The translations under genes were made by a program, and so were the position numbers. Positions 17,608-28,414 of a DNA stretch of 52,248 nt are shown piece by piece (the first letter of the stretch is position 1; each line of letters opens with the position of its first letter). The DNA lies in the NCBI GenBank assembly GCA_947381415.1, contig CANCVB010000020.1, forward strand, positions 1 through 52,248, written 5' to 3'. The notes beneath the pieces are model-generated. The model did no database searches and had not been told where the DNA came from. It was given only the letters and a program-made list of their open reading frames with translations. The stretch comes from Burkholderiales bacterium. Lineage in GTDB: Bacteria; Pseudomonadota; Gammaproteobacteria; Burkholderiales; Burkholderiaceae_C.

Positions 17608-18582
17608 TTAAAAAAGCTGATCCTGATCAGAGAACAAACTCATGACCGACTCTCCTTTGGCGATACGCTGAATCGTCTCTGCGATCAACGGTGCCACCGA
17701 GAGTTGGCGAATTTTGGAACATGCCATCGCTTGCGCGTTGAGCGGAATGGTATTGGTGACCACGACTTCATCCAGGGCCGCGCCGCCTGCGATGCGATCG
17801 ATGGCAGGACCCGAAAAAATCGGGTGGGTGCAATAGGCGTAGACTTTTTTGGCACCCCTTTGCTTGAGCACTTCCGCTGCTTTGACCAAGGTACCCGCAG
17901 TGTCAATCATGTCATCCATCACCACACAGTTGCGGTCTTCAATGTCACCAATGACGTGCATCACTTCGGACACATTGGCTTTGGGGCGGCGTTTGTCAAT
18001 GATGGCCAGATCGCAACCCAGTTGCTTGGCCAAGGCGCGTGCGCGCACCACGCCGCCCACATCGGGCGACACCACGATCAAATCGTCGTAGTTTTGCAAG
18101 CGCAAATCACCCAGCAACACAGGTGAGGCATAAATGTTGTCCACCGGAATATCGAAAAAACCTTGGATTTGGTCAGCGTGCAAGTCCATGGTCAGCACCC
18201 GCGCCACGCCCACGGTTTGCAGCAAATCGGCAACAACCTTGGCAGAAATAGGCACACGCGAAGAGCGAGGACGTCGGTCTTGACGTGCGTAGCCGAAATA
18301 GGGAATCACCGCGCTGATGCGCTCTGCCGAGGCCCGCTTCAACGCGTCCACCATGATGAGCAGTTCCATCAGGTTTTCGTTGGTAGGGTAGCAAGTTGAC
18401 TGCACCACAAAAACGTCACGTGCGCGAACGTTTTGGTTGATTTCGACCGTCACTTCACCGTCAGAGAAGCGACCAACCTCAGCTGCGCCGAGTTTGATGC
18501 CCAGGTGCTCTGCGATTTCGGCAGCCAAAACAGGGTTGGCATTGCCGGTGAAGACCATGAAATCGGAGGGAGCGTTTGACAT
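17608..18582 (-). CDS. prs: Ribose-phosphate pyrophosphokinase
   Basis: Prs makes PRPP from ribose 5-phosphate and ATP, feeding purine, pyrimidine, His and Trp synthesis. The 324-residue product has the ATP-binding [12 protein letters not shown], the cation site [20 protein letters not shown], and the PRPP loop [13 protein letters not shown]. Length and motifs are those of class I enzymes. It is transcribed with the tRNA-Gln gene just upstream on the same strand. Confidence 0.97.
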   Translation of the reverse strand: MSNAPSDFMVFTGNANPVLAAEIAEHLGIKLGAAEVGRFSDGEVTVEINQNVRARDVFVVQSTCYPTNENLMELLIMVDALKRASAERISAVIPYFGYARQDRRPRSSRVPISAKVVADLLQTVGVARVLTMDLHADQIQGFFDIPVDNIYASPVLLGDLRLQNYDDLIVVSPDVGGVVRARALAKQLGCDLAIIDKRRPKANVSEVMHVIGDIEDRNCVVMDDMIDTAGTLVKAAEVLKQRGAKKVYAYCTHPIFSGPAIDRIAGGAALDEVVVTNTIPLNAQAMACSKIRQLSVAPLIAETIQRIAKGESVMSLFSDQDQLF

Positions 18583-18677
18583 GGCTGGCGTAGGTGGTTG
18601 ACAAAGAGAAAGGACAGTCAGCCAGCAAATCTGCAGAAATGCCGCTTAACGTCACTTCCGGCGAAGTGCAAAAAGGG

Positions 18678-18754
18678 TGGCAGGGGAAGAAGGATTCGAA
18701 CCTTCGCATGCTGGAATCAAAATCCAGTGCCTTAACCAACTTGGCGACTCCCCT
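18678..18754 (-). tRNA. tRNA-Gln (anticodon TTG)
   Basis: The minus strand folds as a 77-nt tRNA including encoded CCA. The acceptor is AGGGGAG / TTCCCCT with discriminator G, the anticodon arm CTGGA-TTTTGAT-TCCAG gives TTG, and the T-arm is GAAGG-TTCGAAT-CCTTC. It lies between prs and ispE. Confidence 0.95.
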
Positions 18755-18786
18755 ACACGGGAACCCGGTATTTCAACCGACTTCCG

Positions 18787-19632
18787 TTAATCGTCGCAGG
18801 AGACCCATCGGTGCAAAGGATGTGCCTCCAAATTGCTGCAAATCCGCCAAGTCCATCCATCGGGGGGGTGGGTTAACACCGTCGATGGCTCCAGTTTGGC
18901 AAAAACAGCGCTACCTGAACCCGTCATCCTGGCTTGTAAACCTTGGTTTTCCAGCCAATCGATGGCTTGGGAGACCTCGGGACACAGCCTTTGGGCAACG
19001 GCTTGCAAGTCATTGCGCCCAAAGGCGTAAGGCTGTGCAGCAAAGTTCGGCATTGTAGCAGGCTGTGTGTTGCGAACCAGCAAGGGGTCTTGAAAAATCC
19101 TTGCGGTGGCGAGTCCTTGCTGAGGTTTAAGCACCACAAAGCGTGCTGGGGGCAGTGCGATGCTTTGCAGTTGCTCACCAATGCCTTGCACCCAAGCGTT
19201 TCGTCCGCCTAGAAAAAACGGCACATCTGCGCCTAAGGCGGCGCCCAAAGGCAACAACCGAGACAGGGGCCAGTTCAGCCCCCACAAGCGGTTCAAAGCC
19301 AGTAAAGTGGTAGCCGCATCGGAGGATCCGCCACCCAAGCCAGCTTCAGAGGGCAGATTTTTTTGCACCCGAATCTTTGCGCCATGGCTACAACCACTGG
19401 CTTGTTTAAGTGCATGTGCTGCTTTCAGGCTGAGGTCGAGTGCCGGTAAAGGTGTGCCCAAGTCTTCGCGCAACAATTGACCGTCATCGCGTCGGTCAAA
19501 GTGCAACACGTCCCACCAGTCGATCAGCATGAATACCGATTGCAGCAGGTGGTAGCCATCTGCACGGCGACCGGTGATGTGCAAAAACAAATTCAATTTG
19601 GCAGGCGCCGGGACGTTGTGCAGAAACTGCAT
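18787..19632 (-). CDS. ispE: 4-diphosphocytidyl-2-C-methyl-D-erythritol kinase
   Basis: IspE phosphorylates CDP-methylerythritol in the MEP isoprenoid pathway. The 281-residue GHMP kinase has PAPAKLNLFLHITGRRADGYH at the N-terminus, the ATP loop LPSEAGLGGGSSDAAT, and the C-terminal motif MTGSGSAVFA. It sits between lolB and tRNA-Gln, the common proteobacterial order. Confidence 0.96.
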   Translation of the reverse strand: MQFLHNVPAPAKLNLFLHITGRRADGYHLLQSVFMLIDWWDVLHFDRRDDGQLLREDLGTPLPALDLSLKAAHALKQASGCSHGAKIRVQKNLPSEAGLGGGSSDAATTLLALNRLWGLNWPLSRLLPLGAALGADVPFFLGGRNAWVQGIGEQLQSIALPPARFVVLKPQQGLATARIFQDPLLVRNTQPATMPNFAAQPYAFGRNDLQAVAQRLCPEVSQAIDWLENQGLQARMTGSGSAVFAKLEPSTVLTHPPDGWTWRICSNLEAHPLHRWVSCDD

Positions 19633-19647
19633 GGAAAAAAACCAGAT

Positions 19648-20160
19648 TTAAGAAGATGGATCAAGCAACAAAGTGAGCTGTAAAGCCGGCAAAGGTTGTT
19701 GGCGTTCGGCCAACACGCGTCGTCCAGACTTCATGGCTTGCTCACTGATTCTCCAACCAGACACTGGCGGCCCAGCCCGATCCAACCAGCCCATTAAGGC
19801 GGGCAAAGGCAAAGGGGCGCCGGTTAAACGCTGCGTCAGCATATCCATAGAGGCAAATTGTTGGGTCTCAGAGCCTTGTTGCATGCTGGCTCCCGTGGGG
19901 TTCCAGCGCACCCGCGCCAAGGTGGTACCCAAAGGCGACAACAAAGTAAGTTCCCCTTGCTCGGCATGCCCTGTCATTTCAAAAGCGGTGCTGAATTGCT
20001 CGGGTGGGTTTGTGTCTACCCGCAAAGTCAAACGGCCTTGCCAGTGCCCCATGGGAATGTTGCTGTCATTCACCACGGCGTGTGGTGCGTGGCTACAAGC
20101 CGTAAGCAAGACAAGCACAACATAGCCAAGGTCATGCCAGCAAGGCTTGAGAAACAGCAT
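19648..20160 (-). CDS. lolB: Outer-membrane lipoprotein LolB
   Basis: LolB receives lipoproteins from LolA and inserts them in the outer membrane. The 170-residue product has a lipoprotein signal ending LLTAC (lipidated C22), then the LolB core with GHWQGRLTLRVDTN, GELTLLSPLGTTLARVRW and the LMGWLDRAGPP segment. Its start overlaps the stop of the TPR gene (ATGA), and ispE follows 15 bases later, so it is part of a three-gene operon. Confidence 0.88.
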   Translation of the reverse strand: MLFLKPCWHDLGYVVLVLLTACSHAPHAVVNDSNIPMGHWQGRLTLRVDTNPPEQFSTAFEMTGHAEQGELTLLSPLGTTLARVRWNPTGASMQQGSETQQFASMDMLTQRLTGAPLPLPALMGWLDRAGPPVSGWRISEQAMKSGRRVLAERQQPLPALQLTLLLDPSS

Positions 20161-21923
20161 CAGAGCTTGACTTTCAAGCGTTTGAGGGTTTGTTGCAGCA
20201 ACTCATTGGTTTGGTCAAGACGCATGGCATCGCGCCAAATTTTGCGCGCCTTGTCTTGTTGCCCTAAGCTCCAATGCACTTCGCCCAAGTGCGCGGCAAT
20301 TTCCACATCGGGTCGATTGGCATAGGCACGCTCCAAAATGGCCAATGCCGCCAGCTTGTTGCCCATGCGGAATTCCACCCAGCCCAAACTGTCCACAATG
20401 AAAGGGTCTTCGGGTGAAAACTCCAAGGCCTTGACAATCAGCTCACGCGCTTCAGGCAGTCGCAGGTTGCGGTCTGCCAGAGAAAAACCCAGGGCGTTGT
20501 AGGCATGCTGGAAGTCAGGCTTGGCGGCGATGATGCTGCGCAACAGCTTTTCCATTTCATCCAATCGGCCCAGCTTCTCAGCCATCATGGCCACTTCATA
20601 GCGCAAGTCGAGGTCGTCGGGCTCATCTTTGCTGGCCTTGGTCAGTACTTGGTATGCGTCGTCGAATTTTTTGAAATCTCGTAACAGCTTGACCTCGGCT
20701 TGCAGGCGCGCGCGTTTGGCTTGTGGGGTATTGGTAGGCAATTGCGCGATCAGCGCGCGGGCTTTGGCCATGTCGCCTTTGCTGGCTAACAAATTGGCAC
20801 GTTGCACCTGCACTTGCGTGAGCTGCTCGGGGTCCTCAATTTTGCTTAACCATGACTCGGCTTCGGCATTGTTTTTTGCTTTGATGGCCAGTTGGGAAAG
20901 CATCAAGTAGGCTTGCGACAAACCGCGCACCTCTTGCTTGTCCTTTTCCAACTCAAGGAAGCGCAGCAACGAGGCCTTGGCTTGCACATCTTGCGCTTGT
21001 TCAACCTGAACCGCACCCAGCAGCAGCCACACATCGGAAAACTGGGGCATGTCTTGTGAGAGTTTTTGTAACTGCACCAAGGCATCATTCAACCGCTGGG
21101 TATCGATCAGCACGCGGGCGTAACTGAGTTGCAAATTGGGCTGTCCACTTTTTTTCAAGGCTTGCAAAACCAGCTCTTCGGCTTGCGATTCACCGAGGGA
21201 CAAAAGTTCCAGGGCCAGCATGGCAGGTTCAGGGGAGTCGGGGGACTTGGCCAAGGCCAATTTCGCCGCTTCCACGGCTTGGGGCAATTTTTTCGCCCAA
21301 ATACGCATGCGACCAATGGTGGCCCAAGCCACGGCTGATGTGTTTTCTTGGGTGGTGAAAGGCGTCAAGGCTTGCTCGACAACGACATTTGCCAATTCTT
21401 TGTCTTGTACCTGCGAATAAATTTGGGGGATGCCCACAATGCCTTCTACCTGTTGCTCCGGCGGCAACAAGGTGATGCTTGAGCGCAGTGTCGTGACGCT
21501 GTCGGTGATTTGGTTCAGGGCGATTTGAATTTGCAACACATAGCTGTTGGCTTCGTGCGACTTGGGGTGGGCTTTTTTCCAAGCTTTGGCACTCTCCAGC
21601 GCAGAGGGGCCAGAACGCGCGGCCAAAGCCACTTCAACCGAGCGTTTGTAGACGGTTTCATCGCCGCTTTTGCGCGCAGCCTCAAAAATCATCGAGTAAC
21701 CCGCCCCGGGGTTGCCTTGGGAGACCTGCATCTCGCCCAGCAAGATGAGCAACATCCATTCCGCATTCAGTTTGGAGTTTTCAACAGATGCTGATTCCGG
21801 CTCACTCGGCACGGGCGTTGACTGCGCCCAGGCGACAGAGAATGGGCCGCTTAGCAGGGCAAAGCCAGAGGTCAAAGCCAAACAAGCTTTGCGCAGCAAG
21901 GATGATCGAGGGTAGGAGTTCAT
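20160..21923 (-). CDS. Exported TPR-repeat protein
   Basis: The 587-residue protein has a signal peptide (about residues 1-34, ending AWAQS) and then almost continuous helix-turn-helix tetratricopeptide repeats. The clearest are near the C-terminus: [30 protein letters not shown] and [24 protein letters not shown] proteins of this type upstream of lolB are common in betaproteobacteria; a scaffold role in the envelope is likely but the partner is unknown. It heads the lolB–ispE operon and is divergent from mutM. Confidence 0.9.
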   Translation of the reverse strand: MNSYPRSSLLRKACLALTSGFALLSGPFSVAWAQSTPVPSEPESASVENSKLNAEWMLLILLGEMQVSQGNPGAGYSMIFEAARKSGDETVYKRSVEVALAARSGPSALESAKAWKKAHPKSHEANSYVLQIQIALNQITDSVTTLRSSITLLPPEQQVEGIVGIPQIYSQVQDKELANVVVEQALTPFTTQENTSAVAWATIGRMRIWAKKLPQAVEAAKLALAKSPDSPEPAMLALELLSLGESQAEELVLQALKKSGQPNLQLSYARVLIDTQRLNDALVQLQKLSQDMPQFSDVWLLLGAVQVEQAQDVQAKASLLRFLELEKDKQEVRGLSQAYLMLSQLAIKAKNNAEAESWLSKIEDPEQLTQVQVQRANLLASKGDMAKARALIAQLPTNTPQAKRARLQAEVKLLRDFKKFDDAYQVLTKASKDEPDDLDLRYEVAMMAEKLGRLDEMEKLLRSIIAAKPDFQHAYNALGFSLADRNLRLPEARELIVKALEFSPEDPFIVDSLGWVEFRMGNKLAALAILERAYANRPDVEIAAHLGEVHWSLGQQDKARKIWRDAMRLDQTNELLQQTLKRLKVKL

Positions 21924-21962
21924 CGCGGAATGATAATCGCTGCATTCCCAAGTCTGCTTGCC

Positions 21963-22778
21963 ATGCCCGAATTACCCGAAGTTGAAGTTACACGCCTGAG
22001 TTTTGCGTCTCGCATTGCAGGTGCGCACATACTGAATGTGGCCATGGGCAAGGCTTTGCGCTGGCCCTTGGGGTGTTCGCCACAGAGTTTGCATGGGCTT
22101 GGGGTTTTAGGCGTGCGTCGGCGAGGCAAATACCTGTTGATCGATTTAAGCCAAGGTTTGTTGTTGGTTCACTTGGGTATGTCGGGTTCTTTGTCGTTTG
22201 GTGAGGCTTTGAGCCCGCCAGGACCGCATGACCATTTCAATTGCCTGACCGACAAAGGCTTGTTGCGCTTGCATGACCCGCGACGTTTTGGGGCGGTGGT
22301 TTACGCTGCAAGCCAAGACAGCCCCATTGCCCATAAATTGCTAGGGGCTTTAGGGGTTGAGCCTTTGCAAGACAGTTTCAACCCCGATGCTTTTGCCAAG
22401 GCCTTGAAAACGCGCCAGACGGCTATCAAACAGCTATTGTTGGCCGGGGATGTGGTGGTCGGTGTTGGCAATATTTACGCCAGTGAAGCGCTTTTCAGCG
22501 CGGGCATCCGACCCACCACGCGTGCGCATCGCATCAGCAAGCCCAGAGCTTTCAAACTCCACCAAGCCATACGCGATGTGTTAATGGCGGCGGTTGCGCA
22601 AGGCGGAAGCAGTTTGCGAGACTTCAGCAACGCACAGGGGCAAAACGGTTATTTCCAATTGCAAGCCATGGTGTATGACCGCGACGGTGAGCCCTGCCGC
22701 ATATGTTCGACGCCCATCAAGCGCTTGGTGCAAGGGCAACGCTCTACATTTTATTGCCCCCAATGCCAAAAGCCATGA
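21963..22778 (+). CDS. mutM: Formamidopyrimidine-DNA glycosylase
   Basis: MutM (Fpg) removes 8-oxoguanine and FaPy lesions. The 271-residue product begins with the catalytic N-terminus MPELPEVE (Pro and Glu exposed after Met removal). It has the beta-hairpin lysine in [10 protein letters not shown], the helix-two-turn-helix [14 protein letters not shown], and a C-terminal zinc finger with four cysteines (CRIC, CPQC). I start at 21963; the frame open from 21930 is not conserved. It overlaps mutY (ATGA), coupling the two halves of the GO repair system. Confidence 0.97.
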   Translation: MPELPEVEVTRLSFASRIAGAHILNVAMGKALRWPLGCSPQSLHGLGVLGVRRRGKYLLIDLSQGLLLVHLGMSGSLSFGEALSPPGPHDHFNCLTDKGLLRLHDPRRFGAVVYAASQDSPIAHKLLGALGVEPLQDSFNPDAFAKALKTRQTAIKQLLLAGDVVVGVGNIYASEALFSAGIRPTTRAHRISKPRAFKLHQAIRDVLMAAVAQGGSSLRDFSNAQGQNGYFQLQAMVYDRDGEPCRICSTPIKRLVQGQRSTFYCPQCQKP

Positions 22779-23806
22779 CCCAGACGCCAGTTTTTGCCAA
22801 GCGTTTGGTCGCTTGGCAAAAATTGCATGGTCGGCACGACTTGCCTTGGCAAGCCAGCCGAGACCCCTACCGCGTGTGGTTGTCAGAGATCATGTTGCAG
22901 CAAACCCAGGTTGTCACTGTGATGGGCTACTACGACAGGTTTTTAAAGCGATTCCCAACGGTGCATGCATTGGCACAAGCCCATCTGGATGAGGTCTTGG
23001 GTTTGTGGAGCGGTTTGGGCTACTACAGCCGTGCGCGTCACTTGCACCGATGTGCGCAGAGGGTGGTTACCGAGCACGGTGGTGTTTTTCCAAGAAGCAA
23101 ACTGGATTTGCAACAGTTGCCTGGAATTGGTCCATCCACCGCAGCAGCCATCGCGTCCTTGTGTTTTGCTCAGCGAGAAGCGATCTTGGATGGCAATGTC
23201 AAACGTGTGCTCACACGGGTCTTTGGTTTTGGCCATGATTTGTCACAGTCTGTGCATGAAAAAGCTCTGTTACAGATCGCCCGACAGGTGTTGCCGCAAG
23301 ATGAAAGTGACATGCCTGCCTACACCCAAGGCATGATGGATTTGGGTGCCACCTTGTGCACACGCAGTCAACCTGCTTGTGCGCAATGCCCGATGCAAGA
23401 TCTGTGTGTGGCACACCACGAAGGCCAAGCCCAACGCTATCCAGTGAAATTGCGCAAACTCAAGCGCAGCGCGCAAACCATGTGGTTGCTGTTTGCGCGC
23501 AGCACAGAAGGTGCGGTGTGGTTGCAGCAACGCCCAAACAAAGGCGTGTGGGCGAGTTTGTTCACTTTTCCAATCTTTGACAGCGAGCAGGCATTACGGG
23601 CCGCTTTGCCTACATCCTTGCACCACAAACTGCAGTTTGCGCCTGCTTTTGTGCATGTCTTGACCCACAAGGATTTGCATTTGCATGTGGTGCAGTTGGT
23701 CTTGCCCAAGCCGCGGCAGTTGGGGGAGAGCGGTCAATGGTGGGCCGCCAAAGATTGGCCAAATATAGGCATGCCAGCGCCGGTACGCCAACTGTTAATG
23801 GCTTAA
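22775..23806 (+). CDS. mutY: Adenine DNA glycosylase
   Basis: MutY removes adenine mispaired with 8-oxoguanine. The 343-residue protein has the N-terminal [22 protein letters not shown], the helix-hairpin-helix [15 protein letters not shown], and a 4Fe-4S cluster set of four cysteines ([17 protein letters not shown]). Its C-terminal NUDIX-like domain recognises the oxidised base. The ATG at 22775 overlaps the mutM stop; the upstream open frame is shadow. The 3' end overlaps the converging rapZ by four bases. Confidence 0.97.
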   Translation: MTQTPVFAKRLVAWQKLHGRHDLPWQASRDPYRVWLSEIMLQQTQVVTVMGYYDRFLKRFPTVHALAQAHLDEVLGLWSGLGYYSRARHLHRCAQRVVTEHGGVFPRSKLDLQQLPGIGPSTAAAIASLCFAQREAILDGNVKRVLTRVFGFGHDLSQSVHEKALLQIARQVLPQDESDMPAYTQGMMDLGATLCTRSQPACAQCPMQDLCVAHHEGQAQRYPVKLRKLKRSAQTMWLLFARSTEGAVWLQQRPNKGVWASLFTFPIFDSEQALRAALPTSLHHKLQFAPAFVHVLTHKDLHLHVVQLVLPKPRQLGESGQWWAAKDWPNIGMPAPVRQLLMA

Positions 23807-24672
23807 AGGGTGTCGAGTTCGCGGTGGCGTTTGAGGCTGACCCAGTGAGGTGAGAAACGTTGGTACAAGGTTTCCACCAAATACACCGAGCGGTGTTGTC
23901 CACCCGTGCAGCCGATGGCCACCGTGACATAACTGCGGTGGTCGTTTTTCAGAGACGGCAGCCATTGGTCTAAAAAATCACTGATGTGCGCTTGCATGGT
24001 TTGTACAGGGGGTTGGCTGGCTAACCATTGCGCCACGGCAAGGTCTCGTCCCGTGAGGGCTTTGAGCGCGGCTTCGTAATGAGGGTTGGGCAGCATGCGC
24101 ACATCAAACACAAAGTCGGCATGCACAGGAATGCCACGTTTGAAAGCAAATGACTCGAACATCAGCGTCATTTGCGCGCTGGGTGCCGTCACCAGGGAAT
24201 GCACATAGTCTTGCAATTTGACAGTGCGCAGCAAGCTGGTGTCGATGATGTGTGATTCTTCGCGCAAGTCGGACAAGAGTTGGCGTTCGAGTTCAATGGC
24301 AGCCACCAAATCACGCGCAGAGACGGCTGCGCCTTTGTCGGCGCGGGACAACGGATGGTTGCGCCTTGTTTCGGAAAAGCGGTGTACCAAAGTGTCGGTG
24401 TTGGCATCCAAAAACAGCAATCGCACATCTACCTTGTTTTGCCGCAGTTGGGTCAGTTGGGCAGGCACCAAGTGCAGGGCATGGGCGCTGCGCACATCCA
24501 TCGCAATGGCCAGTTTGTTTTGCTGGGTTTGGTCTTCTAACGCTAACAGGGGTAACAGCAACTCTGGTGGCAAATTGTCTATGCAGTAATAGCCCGCATC
24601 TTCAAGCGCATGCAAGGCAATGGATTTGCCAGAGCCAGACATGCCTGTGATCAATATCAGTTCGCGGTTCAT
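23803..24672 (-). CDS. rapZ: RNase adapter protein RapZ
   Basis: The 289-residue product has the Walker A loop [16 protein letters not shown], a Walker B-like DVRS segment, and the C-terminal [16 protein letters not shown] block that binds RNA or nucleotide-sugar in this family. In enterobacteria RapZ guides RNase E to the sRNA GlmZ to control glucosamine-6-phosphate synthesis. The betaproteobacterial target is less certain. It overlaps recN (ATGA) and closes a nadK–recN–rapZ operon. Confidence 0.93.
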   Translation of the reverse strand: MNRELILITGMSGSGKSIALHALEDAGYYCIDNLPPELLLPLLALEDQTQQNKLAIAMDVRSAHALHLVPAQLTQLRQNKVDVRLLFLDANTDTLVHRFSETRRNHPLSRADKGAAVSARDLVAAIELERQLLSDLREESHIIDTSLLRTVKLQDYVHSLVTAPSAQMTLMFESFAFKRGIPVHADFVFDVRMLPNPHYEAALKALTGRDLAVAQWLASQPPVQTMQAHISDFLDQWLPSLKNDHRSYVTVAIGCTGGQHRSVYLVETLYQRFSPHWVSLKRHRELDTL

Positions 24673-26348
24673 GTGCGTGTTGCCTTGGCTTTGGGTGCCG
24701 CTTTGGTCATGGCTTGCAGCATTTCACGGGCATGTGCATGGGTGGTGTCAGACAGGCGCTCGCCACCGAGCATGCGGGCAATTTCAGCCACTCTTTGTTC
24801 ACCAGTGGCCGGTGTGACCATGCTGGCAACGCCATCTTTGTCTGCGTGTTTGGAGACCACCCAATGGTGGTCAGCGCAGGCCGCCACTTGGGGCAAGTGT
24901 GTCACTGCCAATACTTGGCGGTCCTTGCCCAATTGCTTCATCAAGCGACCCACGGTTTCCGCAACAGCGCCGCCAACACCCGCGTCTACTTCGTCAAAAA
25001 TAAGTGTTTGTGCGGCACCCAATTGGCTGGTGGTGACGGCAATGGCCAAGGCGATGCGCGACAGCTCGCCGCCTGAAGCCACTTTGCCGACCGGTCGGGG
25101 GGTGCTGCCAGCATGGCCTGCCACTAAAAATTGCACCTCTTCCAAGCCATGGCTGGCGGGTTGGTCCAAGGTTTGCAGTTGGACTTGAAATTGTCCACCT
25201 TGCATCCCCAAGTTTTGCATGGCTTGGGTGATGCTCGCAGCTAACTTTGGCGCAGCTTTTTGACGCGCCAAAGAGCGTTGACGAGCCTCGCGCATGAATG
25301 CGCCTTTGGCTTTTTGCTCGGCAGTTTCCAAGGCGGCCAGATCAACAGCAGCATCCAGCCTTGCTAGCTCTTGTTGCCAGCCTAGGTAAAGCGCTGGCAA
25401 CTCTTGGGGCGTGCGTTTATAGCGTCGTGACAAAGCCACCCACAATCCCATCCGCGCATCTATGTCGGCCAATGCTTGTGGGTCGAGCTCAGTGCGACGC
25501 AACCAAGCTTGCAGACTGTGGCTTGCGTCCTCGGCTTGCGCCAGCGCTGAGCTCAACTGGTCTGCCAATGCTTGAAATTCGGTTTCAATGTCGGCTTGCG
25601 CTTGCAAGGCCTTGATCGCTTGGGCCAAGTGGCTGTGGGCGGCGTCTTCGTCTTGCAGGTGCGTCAAAGCGGTTTGAGCCGCATCGAGCAGAGACTGCGC
25701 ATGGGTCAAACGCGTGTGCTGTGCATTCAGGTTGTCCCACTCGTCGCTGCCGGGCGACAGTTTGTCGACTTCGCCGATTTGCCAACCCAATCGCTCACGC
25801 TCTTGCTGTAATTGGTCTTGAGCCGAGCGTGCGTGTTCCAAGGTTTGCAGGCTTTGTCGCCAATCGTTCCAAAGGGTTTGTAAAGCGTGTGCTGGGAGTT
25901 GCGCATAGGCATCCAGCAAGTCACGAACGGCATGGGGGCGGGTGAGACTTTGCCACGCGTGTTGACCATGAATGTCCAGCAACTGATCACCAATGTCTCG
26001 CAATTGCGTCGCGGTGGCAGGGCTGCCGTTGATCCACGCGCGGCTTTTGCCTTGTGCATCGATACTGCGCTTGAGCAACAAATCGGCGGCGGCGTCGAAG
26101 CCGTTGTCTTGCAGCCATGGGTGCAGGTGGGCGGGTGTGGAAAACTCGGCGCACAACTCACTGCGTGCTGCCCCTTCTCGTACCACGCTGGCTTCCGCAC
26201 GTGCGCCCAGCACCAATTGCAAGGCGTCAATCAATATCGATTTACCCGCACCTGTTTCACCGCTCAGAACGGTAAACCCAGCACCAAACTCCAGTTCAAG
26301 ATGACGCACGATGACAAAGTCGCGCAGGCTAATTCGTTGCAGGCTCAT
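24669..26348 (-). CDS. recN: DNA repair protein RecN
   Basis: RecN is an SMC-like ATPase acting early in double-strand break repair. The 559-residue product has the N-terminal Walker [17 protein letters not shown], a long Gln/Ala-rich coiled-coil middle (about residues 150-350), the signature [14 protein letters not shown] and Walker [12 protein letters not shown]. Both ends overlap neighbours by four bases (nadK upstream, rapZ downstream). Confidence 0.96.
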   Translation of the reverse strand: MSLQRISLRDFVIVRHLELEFGAGFTVLSGETGAGKSILIDALQLVLGARAEASVVREGAARSELCAEFSTPAHLHPWLQDNGFDAAADLLLKRSIDAQGKSRAWINGSPATATQLRDIGDQLLDIHGQHAWQSLTRPHAVRDLLDAYAQLPAHALQTLWNDWRQSLQTLEHARSAQDQLQQERERLGWQIGEVDKLSPGSDEWDNLNAQHTRLTHAQSLLDAAQTALTHLQDEDAAHSHLAQAIKALQAQADIETEFQALADQLSSALAQAEDASHSLQAWLRRTELDPQALADIDARMGLWVALSRRYKRTPQELPALYLGWQQELARLDAAVDLAALETAEQKAKGAFMREARQRSLARQKAAPKLAASITQAMQNLGMQGGQFQVQLQTLDQPASHGLEEVQFLVAGHAGSTPRPVGKVASGGELSRIALAIAVTTSQLGAAQTLIFDEVDAGVGGAVAETVGRLMKQLGKDRQVLAVTHLPQVAACADHHWVVSKHADKDGVASMVTPATGEQRVAEIARMLGGERLSDTTHAHAREMLQAMTKAAPKAKATRT

Positions 26349-27244
26349 GAACCACCCTCATTCCAATGCAGTTTATGGCGCAGTGTGTCAAAGTAATTCC
26401 AACCTTTGGGGTGAAGAAATACCGCATGGTGCGGTGATTTACGCACCACAACTTTGTCGCCAATCTGCATAGTGGTCATGGATTGCATATCGAAATTGGC
26501 ACTGGCGTCGCGACCGCCCACCAATTCAATCGAAATTTCAACCGGGTCTGCCAGTACCAGGGGTCGGTTCGAAAAGGTGTGCGGCGCAATTGGCACCATC
26601 ACCAAACCGCCCAACGAAGGTTGCAACAAAGGTCCTCCCGCGGACAAAGCATAAGCGGTAGAACCTGTGGGGGTAGAGATGATCAAGCCGTCGGCGCGCT
26701 GATTTGCCACAAAATGCCCATCGACCGATACGCTTAACTCCACCATACCCGACGAGGCTCCTCGGTTAATCACCACATCGTTCAAGGCCAGTGCATCGAA
26801 TACGCAAGTGTTGCCGCGCCACACTTGGGCATGCAGCAAGATGCGCTTATCTACCTCATAGTGGCCTTGCAACATGGGTTGCAAAGTGGTTTCCATGTGT
26901 TCCAGAGAAATATCGGTGATGAAGCCCAAGCGGCCTTGGTTGATGCCCATCAAGGGAATGCCATGGGGTGCGAGTTGTCTGCCAAAACCCAGCATGGTGC
27001 CGTCGCCTCCCACCACCAAAGCCAAATCGCATTGTTGAGCTATGCCAGCGACATCTAATACGGGGCAAGCGTGGGCCCCCGAATGGGCTGCGGTATCCTT
27101 TTCAACCACCACTTCACAGCCTTGCTTGTGCAAAAAGGCCACCAAGGAGGCCAGCACCGACTGGCTGTGCGGCATGCCTACACTTGGGCTGGTAGATGCA
27201 TGGGATTTGCCGATGACGGCTATTTGGCCAAACTTGGGTTTCAT
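26345..27244 (-). CDS. nadK: NAD kinase
   Basis: NadK phosphorylates NAD to NADP. The 299-residue product has the catalytic [25 protein letters not shown] and the long [17 protein letters not shown] motif. It is first in the nadK–recN–rapZ operon and divergent from hrcA, 40 bases away; this pairing is common in beta- and gammaproteobacteria. Confidence 0.97.
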   Translation of the reverse strand: MKPKFGQIAVIGKSHASTSPSVGMPHSQSVLASLVAFLHKQGCEVVVEKDTAAHSGAHACPVLDVAGIAQQCDLALVVGGDGTMLGFGRQLAPHGIPLMGINQGRLGFITDISLEHMETTLQPMLQGHYEVDKRILLHAQVWRGNTCVFDALALNDVVINRGASSGMVELSVSVDGHFVANQRADGLIISTPTGSTAYALSAGGPLLQPSLGGLVMVPIAPHTFSNRPLVLADPVEISIELVGGRDASANFDMQSMTTMQIGDKVVVRKSPHHAVFLHPKGWNYFDTLRHKLHWNEGGS

Positions 27245-27284
27245 GGGGCAAATTACATCATTAAAATGACCCTAAAGGATAACC

Positions 27285-28292
27285 ATGCTGGATGACCGCG
27301 CGAAGTTGTTGCTCAAGACCCTGGTAGAGCGTTATATCGCTGATGGTCAGCCCGTGGGCTCACGAACCTTGTCCCGCGCGAATGGCATTGAGCTGTCACC
27401 CGCAACAGTCCGAAATGTCATGGCGGATCTGGAGGAAATGGGTTTGATCGTCAGCCCCCATACCTCAGCTGGCCGCATACCCACTGCGCGGGGTTATCGC
27501 CTGTTTGTCGACACCATGTTGACATTTGACCGTCAGCACTTGCAAGCCCCTAGCTTGGCCGCCGAGCAACCGCAAAAAGTCATCACCAGCGCCGCACAGT
27601 TGTTGTCCAACTTGTCCAACTTCGTCGGCGTGGTCATGGCCCCCAAGCGCAGCTCGGTGTTTCACCATATCGAGTTCTTGCGACTTTCCGACAAACGCGT
27701 CTTGGTCATCATCGTCACGCCAGAGGGCGATGTGCAAAACCGCGTGATCTTTACCGACACAGATTTTTTGCAAAACCAATTGGTTGAAGCGTCCAACTAC
27801 TTGAATGCGAATTTCGCTGGAATGGCCATTGACCAGGTGCGTGCGCGTTTACAAACCGAGGTAGATAGCTTGCGCAGTGAAATAGCCTCGTTGATGCAAG
27901 CCGCTGTGAATTTCAGCTCGGAGGCACTGGTACAAAGTGAGGACGAGGTGGTCATCAGCGGCGAGCGAAACTTATTGTCGGTATCGGATTTTTCCAGCGA
28001 CATGGGGCAATTGCGTCGTGCTTTTGAATTGTTTGAGCAAAAAGCGCAACTGATGCGTTTGCTCGATATTTCTTCTCAGGCCGAAGGTGTGCGCATTTAT
28101 ATCGGTGGCGAAAGCCAAATCGTGCCTTTTGAGGAACTGTCCGTGGTCAGTGCCAATTACGAAGTCGATGGGCAAGTGGTGGGAACCTTGGGGGTGATTG
28201 GTCCTACCCGCATGCCTTATGACCGAATGATTCAAATTGTGGACATTACCGCTAAATTGATTAGCAATGCCTTGAGCCATAAATCCGTATAA
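27285..28292 (+). CDS. hrcA: Heat-inducible transcription repressor HrcA
   Basis: HrcA binds CIRCE operators and represses chaperone genes until misfolded protein titrates GroE. The 335-residue product has the N-terminal winged helix with [21 protein letters not shown] and [31 protein letters not shown] (residues about 5-70). The C-terminal half carries IYIGGE and [29 protein letters not shown] precedes the ATG. I see no CIRCE in its own 40-base upstream region, but a perfect one lies before rpoH at 7821. Confidence 0.97.
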   Translation: MLDDRAKLLLKTLVERYIADGQPVGSRTLSRANGIELSPATVRNVMADLEEMGLIVSPHTSAGRIPTARGYRLFVDTMLTFDRQHLQAPSLAAEQPQKVITSAAQLLSNLSNFVGVVMAPKRSSVFHHIEFLRLSDKRVLVIIVTPEGDVQNRVIFTDTDFLQNQLVEASNYLNANFAGMAIDQVRARLQTEVDSLRSEIASLMQAAVNFSSEALVQSEDEVVISGERNLLSVSDFSSDMGQLRRAFELFEQKAQLMRLLDISSQAEGVRIYIGGESQIVPFEELSVVSANYEVDGQVVGTLGVIGPTRMPYDRMIQIVDITAKLISNALSHKSV

Positions 28293-28414
28293 ACACCTAT
28301 TAAAGTACTTTGGAAGGAATTTTTTAACGTATTTTTGTGAGTTTTGAGGAAAAAACATGGGTGGCTGGTGGGAAAAATAAGGCACCATAGCCGTGCATAT
28401 ATTTAGAGGCAGTC

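Noticed and set aside
27245..27284. Looked for a CIRCE element in front of hrcA
   Set aside because: No TTAGCACTC/GAGTGCTAA pattern or good half-site in the 40-base intergenic region.
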